The notes beneath the pieces were generated by a model. The model was not told the DNA's origin and made no database searches. It worked only from the letters and a program-made list of their open reading frames with translations. A stretch of DNA of 6,274 nt from Euryarchaeota archaeon UBA10 (lineage in GTDB: Archaea; Thermoplasmatota; Poseidoniia; Poseidoniales; Poseidoniaceae), in contig DAGO01000028.1 of NCBI GenBank assembly GCA_002498185.1, forward strand, positions 1 to 6,274, in the 5' to 3' direction. Numbering within the stretch: the first letter of the stretch is position 1; the number at the start of each line of letters is the position of its first letter. The translations under genes were made by a program, and so were the position numbers. Positions 1 through 6,274 of this stretch are shown here, piece by piece.

Positions 1-521
1 GGCGCAACCTCTCGAATCAATTTTGCTGATGCATCGATGTCAGGTTCCATCCTATCTTCATCCCAAGGATAGGTTGAGAGGTTTAGGTCACGTAATCCAA
101 CAGCACCCATGCGCGCATGAGAGATATGTCCGCCATCAGCTGTTGACACTGCTGTGATATCATCACCGGGTTTAGCGAGCGCCTTCAATGCTGCAATGTT
201 TGAAACCGTTCCGCTAGTAGATTGAATATTGGCAAAAGGAACGTCGAACAGTTTTTTGGCAAGATTGATTCCCAATTCTTCGATAGTATCGAAATCGCCA
301 CATCCTTGGTAGTATCGTTTGTAAGGTAGACCTTCTGCATACCTTCCATGTAGGTCACTGGATACGATTTTCTGTACCATCGGAGACACAATATTCTCAC
401 TTGCAATCATCCCTAAACCATCACGATACAATGTACCGCTATCAGTTACAGCTTCCAAAACGGTTTGAGCATGATTCAGATTTTCAGGACTCGCTTTCCA
501 GTCGCCTCTAGAACCAATCAT
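1..521 (-). CDS. glyA: Serine hydroxymethyltransferase, N-terminal part (cut by left window edge)
   Basis: This PLP enzyme interconverts serine and glycine while moving a one-carbon unit to or from a folate (tetrahydromethanopterin in some archaea); it acts in the cytoplasm. The first 173 codons are visible, roughly 40% of the family's usual length. Family landmarks run in order: IASEN (residues 39-43, Ser41 matching E. coli Ser35), RYAEG (60-64, Tyr61 matching Tyr55), KRYYQGC (68-74), IEELGI (80-85), a Ser-Gly-Thr (103-105) at the PLP-phosphate loop, and DGGHISH (129-135) whose His132 matches E. coli His126, the residue over the PLP ring. The PLP-binding lysine lies beyond the edge. The ATG at 521 is chosen because an in-frame TAA lies four codons upstream with no start between, and a GGATAAGG stretch ends 7 bases before it. 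It follows the large membrane-protein gene after 58 bases. Family assignment is firm; the cofactor type and the gene's intactness beyond the edge cannot be seen. Confidence 0.95.
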   Translation of the reverse strand, partial: MIGSRGDWKASPENLNHAQTVLEAVTDSGTLYRDGLGMIASENIVSPMVQKIVSSDLHGRYAEGLPYKRYYQGCGDFDTIEELGINLAKKLFDVPFANIQSTSGTVSNIAALKALAKPGDDITAVSTADGGHISHARMGAVGLRDLNLSTYPWDEDRMEPDIDASAKLIREVA

Positions 522-580
522 GCATATGCCTTATCCATTCGGCCTTTGACCCTTTGGAATCTAAGTTCGATTGAATTATC
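522..580 (-). other. Spacer between membrane-protein gene and glyA; no clear terminator or promoter
   Basis: This is the only real gap between the five genes. I see no T-tract following the upstream stop in the transcribed direction, no convincing hairpin and no good archaeal TATA box with BRE; only a weak AT-rich patch just after the upstream stop. glyA could be read through from the upstream genes or have a weak promoter of its own. The sequence does not decide between these. Confidence 0.4.
529..536 (-). promoter_or_regulatory. Possible ribosome binding site of glyA
   Basis: GGATAAGG ends 7 bases before the glyA ATG and is the only purine-rich stretch close to it. It matches the Shine-Dalgarno consensus only in part (AAGG). 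An overlapping out-of-frame ATG lies 5 bases upstream of the glyA ATG and runs into a stop after five codons, so it does not compete as a gene start. Confidence 0.3.
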
Positions 581-3500
581 TCAACTTGGCCTTCGAGGAC
601 CGCCTTGCCTTGTAGCACGAGATTGTCTCTCTGACCTAATTGTGTTGTGAGGAATTCCTTTGCGACTGAGGTTCGTGGACATAATTTCTCTTTGTCCTCG
701 ACTACGTCCCAGTGGCTTTGCAGCACGACCTGATTTACGCTGAATTTGCTGGGCACGGCCACGATATGCAACTGGTCCTACGAGTCTTTCCATTGCTGGA
801 ACATCCGAACCCTCTTCCTTCGGTCGCTTAAGCCACCAACCCGGAGATAGATTCTGCATTCGTGCATCACGCTCCCTCTTCATCGAATTTGCACGGCGAG
901 CCAATTTTGGTCGCACCGACCTTTCACTCTCTTTAGGGACCAAGTTAGTCATCCATCCCGGGAATCCAATATCATACACTACTCCGTTGATTGTTAACAA
1001 CATCCCAGATAAAAGCAAATGTGTACCTACTGGTAATTCACTTCGCTGCATTTTGATTTTGTGTCTTCGCATACGCTTGGCGTAGGCCACCATAGCTTTC
1101 TGGTCTCTGTGACGAATCACCTTGTTCTGCTGTTTACTGAAGCGTCTAGCACTTTGATGCACGAAAATCAAACCGAATGCAATACCGATTCCTTCGAGCA
1201 TTCCGATCTCTCCAGAAGCATAAATTCCTGCTAACAGCCAGATCGGAGTTAGGACCCCCCAATTGAAAACTTGAGATATAATTCCAGAGGTATATCTAGG
1301 AGTCATTTTCTTTTCAACCGCAGCAGCAGCGGTGATCATTATGTTGGCGTTGACGGCTTCGTCTACTCCTCCTTTCACCATTAGTGCTGCAATTGGATTT
1401 ACAGGAGCGTCATCAATCCATCTTCGCGAGCGCTTTGTTAGTGCCTTGGTCAAAGCAACTTCAAGAACATCTTCGTCGTCATCACTCTTAGGTCGACCCA
1501 GTATATTGGCTAGAGCACGAACTCTAGGGTCAAATGGATCTGTCTCTTCGAGTTCTGTTAGAACACTCAATGCGCTATGCCATTCACCCTTGTCAACTAA
1601 ACACAAAGCGGCTGCAATTCTGGGCCGGGACATTAGAGGATTCTCACGTACCAAGCGCAATGCAATATCCATCGCTTCTTTGTGCATGTTTTGAGCACGC
1701 AGTAGTGCTATGTGTGAGAGCCTTGCATTAATCGAAATGTTGTCCTTATGCAATGCTCCGTCTACAGGTTGTGGGCTCCAAGAACGCAGCATTCTCATCA
1801 AATCATTGAGGTGGTCGATGCAAGGATTGTTTTCCCAATCCCACAGGTCATCTTCATCTACAGAACCATTCCAAGGGTCAAACCATTCACAGATGAACGC
1901 CAATAACTCAGGCTCATCATATCCTTCTGGTTGCTGAAGGTTGTGAAGAGCTTCTCTTGCAGCATCAAGCCTGCGACACGCTATGTGACCTGCAGCAATG
2001 ATCATCCTTGCCTCATCATTATCTCCACCGGATTGTGCTAGAACTTTCTTTGCTTCCTCTATCGCAGATGGCCACAGACCACGTATTGCCATCTCAATCA
2101 TTCTTGCACGACTCTTTGCTAGGCGAACTACTGCTTCATCCTCACCTATGGAGCGTTCTTGGAATCTAATCAATGCATCCAAATCATTGTTCAATGCGGA
2201 TTCTTCGACTAAATCGAACATCCAATTTCCACCACCGCTCATGATGGCACCTTCTCTTCTTTGGTCAGGATTTAGATCGAACTTCAGATTGCGAAGTGAA
2301 TTGAATTTTGAAACAGAGAGAACCCAAGTAAGTAAGAAAATTGTTTGACCTACAGCGATGAAAATCCAAGTTACTAGCAGACGGTATTCTTCATCAAAAC
2401 CTCTACCTTCAAACCACTCGATAAATGGCATTAAATCTCCAAATTCCTTGTAGCAAACTAAAATCAAAAGTAAGGCAGTGTAACCACTAAATCCTGCAAA
2501 TGCGAAGTACAGAACTCTAGCTTGGGCTTTATCTTCCGAGCGAATTTCTCTAGGGGTTGCCAATAGTACTCCGCCAAGTCCACCAAATGATTGCCCTCCA
2601 AGGAACAGGTTTCGTATAAGTTCGAAAATGAATGCTAGACCTACAATCGCAATATTTAGCGACAGATATGCTGCCAAAACTTCAGGCAAGCTCTTGAGTG
2701 CTTCCCATTCCGCAAGCAATGGATTCTCTTGAATCTGAAGGTATACTTGATGACCTAAAATTCCTCCATAGTTCAAAATCTCTTCAGAATTCGCAGGGTC
2801 ATTTATCATAACCAAAGCAACAGTAACTATACCATTGATTGCCGTAATTGGCATAGTTAGCAAGAATAGAATTAGAATAAATGCAAATGCTCGTCCAACG
2901 AATCCTAGTTTCTTAGCATCGATTGGGTTTGGCCTCCCTAGCCATGTTCGGTATTTACCAATCATCAGCATATTCCAGGATGCACCCATAATCCTACCAT
3001 ATGCTAGAATAGTGGGGCCCATGAAAACTAAACCAGCGATTGCAAATGCAAGGGGTTTTTGCGATTCGTCAATTCTAGGAATGAGTAAGAGGTATGTTCC
3101 AATAGCGACCGCAAATAAACCGACTAAGGTGCCTGTTCGCCTGAAAAATAATTTGAAGAATTTATTCTTAACTACTCCAATACGCTTACCCACGAGTTGG
3201 CCATTTAGAGACTCCCAAGGTGAAATTAGAATGGGGATCAGTACAAGTAGACCCATCAAAAGAAGGTTTGGAAGATAGTACACTTCTGCATCGAAAATTA
3301 GTTCCGAAATCAGAAGAAGAACTCCTGTCATTGCCATCATGTATAGTGCGATTCCAAATCCAACATTCGGCAATTGCAGAAGACGCTTAACGCCGCCTCG
3401 ACCCTTAGTTAGACTGTGCACTTCATACAATCCATCATCTATCTCGAAACCAACTTGTAAACCTGAAAGTTGGGATGGTATCATCCACTTCCAAAGAATA

Positions 3501-3661
3501 AGTGCAGTAAAGAATGCAACTAAGAAGGGTATTGCGTGGTTTATTGACAAGTTTGCTGGATTCTCAATTGTCCCTGCACTTGCTAATGGTATGAAAACCA
3601 AGCAAGTCAGAAATGCGAACAGCCACCTCCTCATCGCTGTAGCGTGTGGGAATGACTTCAT
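581..3661 (-). CDS. Large polytopic membrane protein with cytoplasmic helical-repeat (TPR-like) domain and basic C-terminal tail; function unknown
   Basis: I do not recognise this 1026-residue protein. Residues 11-29 look like a signal peptide or first anchor (hydrophobic core, then an ASA-G cleavage-like site). Nine likely membrane segments follow at about 43-60, 101-122, 129-147, 178-194, 204-221, 257-285, 331-353, 384-403 and 427-450. Residues about 470-790 are soluble and mostly helical; the stretches at 548-577, 643-673 and 678-710 have TPR-like spacing of small residues and end in Asn-Pro or Asp-Pro-type turns. Further hydrophobic segments lie at about 799-836 and 876-904. Basic loops (86-93, 158-175, 221-251, 837-873) alternate with acidic ones (288-320, 404-425), which puts the repeat domain in the cytoplasm. 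The last 117 residues hold 31 Lys/Arg against 10 Asp/Glu and look disordered. The ATG shares ATGA with the stop of the aminotransferase gene, which supports this start; an internal Met10 is possible. I see no catalytic motif, so a scaffold, secretion or envelope role is only a guess. Confidence 0.88.
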   Translation of the reverse strand: MKSFPHATAMRRWLFAFLTCLVFIPLASAGTIENPANLSINHAIPFLVAFFTALILWKWMIPSQLSGLQVGFEIDDGLYEVHSLTKGRGGVKRLLQLPNVGFGIALYMMAMTGVLLLISELIFDAEVYYLPNLLLMGLLVLIPILISPWESLNGQLVGKRIGVVKNKFFKLFFRRTGTLVGLFAVAIGTYLLLIPRIDESQKPLAFAIAGLVFMGPTILAYGRIMGASWNMLMIGKYRTWLGRPNPIDAKKLGFVGRAFAFILILFLLTMPITAINGIVTVALVMINDPANSEEILNYGGILGHQVYLQIQENPLLAEWEALKSLPEVLAAYLSLNIAIVGLAFIFELIRNLFLGGQSFGGLGGVLLATPREIRSEDKAQARVLYFAFAGFSGYTALLLILVCYKEFGDLMPFIEWFEGRGFDEEYRLLVTWIFIAVGQTIFLLTWVLSVSKFNSLRNLKFDLNPDQRREGAIMSGGGNWMFDLVEESALNNDLDALIRFQERSIGEDEAVVRLAKSRARMIEMAIRGLWPSAIEEAKKVLAQSGGDNDEARMIIAAGHIACRRLDAAREALHNLQQPEGYDEPELLAFICEWFDPWNGSVDEDDLWDWENNPCIDHLNDLMRMLRSWSPQPVDGALHKDNISINARLSHIALLRAQNMHKEAMDIALRLVRENPLMSRPRIAAALCLVDKGEWHSALSVLTELEETDPFDPRVRALANILGRPKSDDDEDVLEVALTKALTKRSRRWIDDAPVNPIAALMVKGGVDEAVNANIMITAAAAVEKKMTPRYTSGIISQVFNWGVLTPIWLLAGIYASGEIGMLEGIGIAFGLIFVHQSARRFSKQQNKVIRHRDQKAMVAYAKRMRRHKIKMQRSELPVGTHLLLSGMLLTINGVVYDIGFPGWMTNLVPKESERSVRPKLARRANSMKRERDARMQNLSPGWWLKRPKEEGSDVPAMERLVGPVAYRGRAQQIQRKSGRAAKPLGRSRGQREIMSTNLSRKGIPHNTIRSERQSRATRQGGPRRPS

Positions 3662-4872
3662 GACTTCTTCGCCAGCCTGTGGCGTTTAAGGAATGAATCA
3701 ATCCGGTCAAAAGCTGTGTTCAATGTATCCTCATCCGCCAAATATACAATTCGGATATGCCCCTTTCCTTTTTCCGAAGAAAATCCGCTACCATGAACTA
3801 CTAACACATGTTCTTCATGGAGTAAACTTAGGACAAACTCCTTGTCATTTTTTGACCAATATTCATCAGTCAAACGAGCGAACATGTAGAAGGCACCACC
3901 CGGGACTTCAACTTCTAGACCATCGATATCTGCAATACGATTTAGGCAAAGTTGCCTTCGACTCTGAACCTTAGCAGAATGCTCTGACATCCATCCACGG
4001 TCCCCTTCTAGTCCTGCCAGGTATCCTAATTGAGCAGGAGTACTAGCGCACAACCTAGAACGTAACAACCGCTCTATGCCGTCTCTAACATCGACCAAAA
4101 CATTTGTTGGGTCATGAATTGCCATGTAGCCAATCCTCCATCCTGGAGCATAGTACACCTTTGAAACACCATTTAGTGCGAAAACAGGAACATCTTGTGA
4201 GAGTGATGCTACAGAGACATGCTCACCTGTAAAGTCAAGTCCGTCGTAAATTTCATCTGCAACAATCATACAATTCGGCCATTTTTTTGTGATGGATAAC
4301 AATTTGTTGATTTCATCAGGCCCTGCAACATTTCCTGTAGGATTATTCGGGTTTATCAAAACCAACAAGCGAACATTAGAGTCCATTTTCGATTCGATAT
4401 CGTCTAAATCTATACCCCATCCATCATCTGATTTTAATGCATATTCGATGGTCTTAGCCCCATACATTTGAGGATAAGCCATGTAAGGAGGATAATGAGG
4501 ACCAGGTGCTAATACCTTCGAACCTTCTTCTAGAGTTGCTGCAAAAATTATCTGTAAAGCCTCTGTAACCCCGTGGCATACATAGACATCATCTTCATTG
4601 CAATTCCAACCCTTGCTTGTTTCATCTGCAGCAATCGCCGAACGTAGTTTGGGGAGCCCATATGATGGTGAGTAACCATTGTTTCCTGAAGCTAATCCTT
4701 CACGGTATGCTTCAACCATGTGTTGGGGCGTAGGCAATCCAGGGTACGCAATAGGGTCGCCAATATTCAACTTGATAATTTCATGCCCCTCCGCTTCTAA
4801 CTTAGTTGCTGGAACAACTACATCCCGAATCGCATATTCGATCGTCGAAGCACGAGAGGATACAGGAATCAC
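3658..4872 (-). CDS. Class I PLP-dependent aminotransferase, archaeal alanine aminotransferase-like
   Basis: This fold type I enzyme probably transfers the amino group between alanine and 2-oxoglutarate, giving pyruvate and glutamate in the cytoplasm. With the GTG start it has 404 residues, normal for the family. Visible landmarks are the N-terminal YAIRDVVVPA and KLNIGDP (34-40), typical of archaeal AlaAT-like enzymes; NPNNPTG (174-180) with Asn177; DEIYDGL with Asp206 and Tyr209 for the pyridine ring; GVSKVY with the Schiff-base Lys238; PGWRIGY with Arg246 at the phosphate; and HIRI with Arg374, which should bind the substrate carboxylate. All key residues are present. I prefer GTG at 4872 over TTG at 4893: GTG forms a GTGA overlap with the stop of the EVE gene, has GGGTGG 6 bases upstream, and better fits family N-termini; TTG would add seven residues. 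Its stop overlaps the start of the next gene as ATGA. Aspartate, aromatic or alanine:glyoxylate specificity cannot be excluded. Confidence 0.93.
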   Translation of the reverse strand: MIPVSSRASTIEYAIRDVVVPATKLEAEGHEIIKLNIGDPIAYPGLPTPQHMVEAYREGLASGNNGYSPSYGLPKLRSAIAADETSKGWNCNEDDVYVCHGVTEALQIIFAATLEEGSKVLAPGPHYPPYMAYPQMYGAKTIEYALKSDDGWGIDLDDIESKMDSNVRLLVLINPNNPTGNVAGPDEINKLLSITKKWPNCMIVADEIYDGLDFTGEHVSVASLSQDVPVFALNGVSKVYYAPGWRIGYMAIHDPTNVLVDVRDGIERLLRSRLCASTPAQLGYLAGLEGDRGWMSEHSAKVQSRRQLCLNRIADIDGLEVEVPGGAFYMFARLTDEYWSKNDKEFVLSLLHEEHVLVVHGSGFSSEKGKGHIRIVYLADEDTLNTAFDRIDSFLKRHRLAKKS

Positions 4873-5330
4873 GCTATTCCACCCATCCTGCAAATCTCAT
4901 CATATTGCTCTTTAGAAACTGGCTGAACAGATAATCTCTGACCTCGCTGTACAAGGGGCATATCGTCTAGTGCAGGATTGGCTTTGATGTCGACTAAACT
5001 AACCATCTCCATTTCTTGAACTGCTTCAATATCCACCATTATCCATCGAGGATTTTCCGGAGTAGATTTTTCGTCGAAATATTTGCTATTTGAGTCCCAA
5101 GATGTATGGTCAGGGTATCCTTCTCGACACACTCTAGCAATTCCTGCAACATGTGGAGGCTTTGTATTTGAGTGATAAAAAAGGACCATGTCGCCCAACT
5201 TCATCTTATCACGCATTATGTTTCTCGCCTGATAATTCCTTACACCATCCCAATGGGTTGAGACATCGGCAACCAATTGAGAATAAGGGTAGACATCGGG
5301 CTCGGACTTCATCAACCAGTAGTTCACCAT
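4869..5330 (-). CDS. Stand-alone EVE-domain protein (THYN1-like), predicted modified-base binder
   Basis: EVE domains belong to the PUA/ASCH-like superfamily and bind modified bases, such as 5-methylcytosine derivatives, in DNA or RNA; which ligand this one reads is unknown. The 153 residues form one complete domain and nothing else. Family signatures run end to end: YWLMKSEPDVY (4-14), WDGVRNYQARN (27-37), GDMVLFYHSN (46-55), GIARV (63-67), the Tyr-Pro-Asp turn at 72-74, PENPRWIMVD (91-100) and RLSVQPV (132-138). The ATG at 5330 is chosen because family proteins begin just before the YWL-KSEP strand. A second in-frame ATG at 5369 would add 13 hydrophilic residues and overlap the transporter's stop as ATGGTGA, so it stays possible; both sites share CATGGTGAA. 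The gene lies between a transporter and an aminotransferase, and its stop overlaps the latter's start. No nuclease, methylase or AAA partner of a restriction system is nearby, so a housekeeping RNA or DNA role is likelier than defence. Confidence 0.95.
   Translation of the reverse strand: MVNYWLMKSEPDVYPYSQLVADVSTHWDGVRNYQARNIMRDKMKLGDMVLFYHSNTKPPHVAGIARVCREGYPDHTSWDSNSKYFDEKSTPENPRWIMVDIEAVQEMEMVSLVDIKANPALDDMPLVQRGQRLSVQPVSKEQYDEICRMGGIA
4879..4884 (-). promoter_or_regulatory. Ribosome binding site supporting the GTG start of the aminotransferase
   Basis: GGGTGG lies inside the 3' end of the EVE gene and ends 6 bases before the GTG at 4872. GGTG can pair with the CACC of an archaeal or bacterial 16S 3' end. 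No comparable site precedes the alternative TTG at 4893, so this helps decide the start. Confidence 0.4.
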
Positions 5331-5362
5331 GTAGGGGCCGTCTAAGCGACATCCCTTAGATT

Positions 5363-6274
5363 TCACCATGCATCGCCATGGTCAGGAATTAGGGTAGCAT
5401 CGACAACATCGATATCCCCTCTGGCTGCAACTCGCCCTAATCCAAGCTTTCTCGCCATTGAACTAGCACCACCGGTTGAGCCAATTCCGAGTTCTTCTAG
5501 TAGCACGAAAATTGCCGGTAACAAAATCAGTGCACTCGCTGCTGCAATCCACAACAGAATGATGATTACTGTAATGAACGGTTTGATTTCAGGAATTGGT
5601 ATCTGGTATGCGGTAATCATTCCTAGCGTGGTTACCGTTGCGGCTTCAAACAGTGACATTCCAGTACTGACAGTTGATGTCCGTATAGCTTCGATGCCTC
5701 CGCCTAATTCGCGTATACGGTTGGCTATGTGAATTGAGAAATCAACTCCTACTCCAACAAGAATCGAACCAATCATTACTGTAACAAGCGAGAGTGATAC
5801 ATCCATTTGCCACATTACTAGCCACTGAAGTGCTACCGTTGCAATAACGGGAGCTGTTGTCCAGAATGAAAATCTAATGTCTTTGAACACAATAGCAAGA
5901 GTCATCAAAGTCAATGCTACTGCGAATCCAAGGGAAGACCATTGGCTGCCAACAATCAGTTCGTTAACTGCAATAGCAGTTGCAGCAACTCCTGTTAGAT
6001 CACCGGCGTTGATATTACCTTCGTAATCCCTTGAAGTGTAATCGTTTACTTGTGCAACAGCCTCGGAGGTTTCTGCAACCGGAACGAATGGCATATCGAC
6101 ATAGATCAGGTTTCTACTATAATCATCAGATATGAATAATCCACGTGTTTCATCAGTTAGGCTGGAATAAAATACATTCAGCAAGAAGCGCTCAGCATTC
6201 TCATTCTCCGTACCGTTGGCTCTCGGTGCGGTTAGAACTTCCCAGAATGTCACATCTTCAGAATATTGACGATT
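5363..6274 (-). CDS. RND/MMPL-superfamily transporter, C-terminal part (cut by right window edge)
   Basis: This is the last 303 residues of a proton-driven RND-superfamily exporter of the MMPL/archaeal type; the substrate is unknown. The frame is open to the edge, so the GTG at 6253 is not a real start. Residues 1-105 of the visible part are the end of the second large extracytoplasmic loop, closing with the short linker (about 91-110) that precedes the membrane bundle. Five membrane helices follow at about 112-130, 138-156, 161-183, 206-224 and 232-257, matching TM8-TM12 of the family. GVGVDFSIH (174-182) is the classic TM10 motif whose Asp is usually part of the proton relay in this family, followed by the basic RIREL (186-190). 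The cytoplasmic tail (258-303) is short and ends in an acidic stretch. The full protein is probably 750-1000 residues. It is the first visible gene of the cluster; its stop lies 32 bases before the preferred EVE start. Confidence 0.92.
   Translation of the reverse strand, partial: NRQYSEDVTFWEVLTAPRANGTENENAERFLLNVFYSSLTDETRGLFISDDYSRNLIYVDMPFVPVAETSEAVAQVNDYTSRDYEGNINAGDLTGVAATAIAVNELIVGSQWSSLGFAVALTLMTLAIVFKDIRFSFWTTAPVIATVALQWLVMWQMDVSLSLVTVMIGSILVGVGVDFSIHIANRIRELGGGIEAIRTSTVSTGMSLFEAATVTTLGMITAYQIPIPEIKPFITVIIILLWIAAASALILLPAIFVLLEELGIGSTGGASSMARKLGLGRVAARGDIDVVDATLIPDHGDAW

Noticed and set aside
185..406. A 73-codon minus-strand frame inside glyA
   Set aside because: The overlapping frame encodes unmistakable serine hydroxymethyltransferase motifs, so this is an out-of-frame shadow.
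1255..1260. Run of six C (six G in the coding strand) as a possible slippage or frameshift site
   Set aside because: The reading frame continues with membrane-like sequence on both sides and no alternative frame takes over, so it is ordinary coding sequence.
2835..3278. A 147-codon plus-strand open frame opposite the membrane-protein gene
   Set aside because: It lies wholly antisense to a gene with a clear membrane-protein pattern, shows no domain and is low in recognisable motifs; it is a shadow.
3339..3974. Plus-strand open frames across the junction of the aminotransferase and membrane-protein genes
   Set aside because: Both lie antisense to well-supported genes and their products look like reversed coding sequence without domain features.
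4869..5369. EVE gene as part of a defence island
   Set aside because: No restriction endonuclease, methyltransferase, McrB-like ATPase, toxin-antitoxin pair or mobile element is present; the neighbours are metabolic and membrane genes.
6251..6253. GTG as start of the transporter gene
   Set aside because: The frame stays open to the window edge and the visible part begins in mid-loop of an RND protein, so the real start lies outside.

Overview
The window carries five protein-coding genes, all on the minus strand, packed almost without gaps. Read in the direction of transcription (right to left) they are: (1) the C-terminal part of an RND/MMPL-family membrane transporter, entering from the right edge; (2) a small stand-alone EVE-domain protein of the THYN1-like type; (3) a class I PLP-dependent aminotransferase of the archaeal alanine aminotransferase-like type; (4) a 1026-residue polytopic membrane protein with a central helical-repeat (TPR-like) domain and a very basic C-terminal tail, which I cannot assign to a known function; (5) the N-terminal 173 codons of serine hydroxymethyltransferase (glyA), leaving at the left edge. 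I see no plus-strand gene, no RNA gene, no CRISPR array, no insertion sequence and no long repeat.

The organism is most likely an archaeon, possibly a planktonic marine euryarchaeote of the Marine Group II (Poseidoniales) kind. The basis is the archaeal-style N-terminus of the aminotransferase, the moderate-to-low GC content judged by eye, the dense same-strand packing, and a large membrane protein of unknown type between housekeeping genes. This is inference; the window has no rRNA or other phylogenetic marker.

The junctions are tight. RND to EVE is either a 7-base overlap or a 32-base gap, depending on the EVE start. EVE to aminotransferase is a GTGA start/stop overlap if the GTG start is used. 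Aminotransferase to membrane protein is an ATGA overlap. Only the last junction, before glyA, has a real spacer (58 bases), and it shows no clear terminator or promoter. The simplest reading is one co-transcribed, partly translationally coupled unit.

Two of the genes are PLP enzymes around the pyruvate/alanine and serine/glycine/one-carbon node. The EVE protein is a predicted reader of modified bases, and the remaining two are membrane proteins. No shared pathway is evident beyond the amino-acid link between the aminotransferase and glyA. The large membrane protein is the least explained and most interesting item. Its predicted topology follows the positive-inside rule closely up to the last hydrophobic segment, which puts the helical-repeat domain in the cytoplasm.
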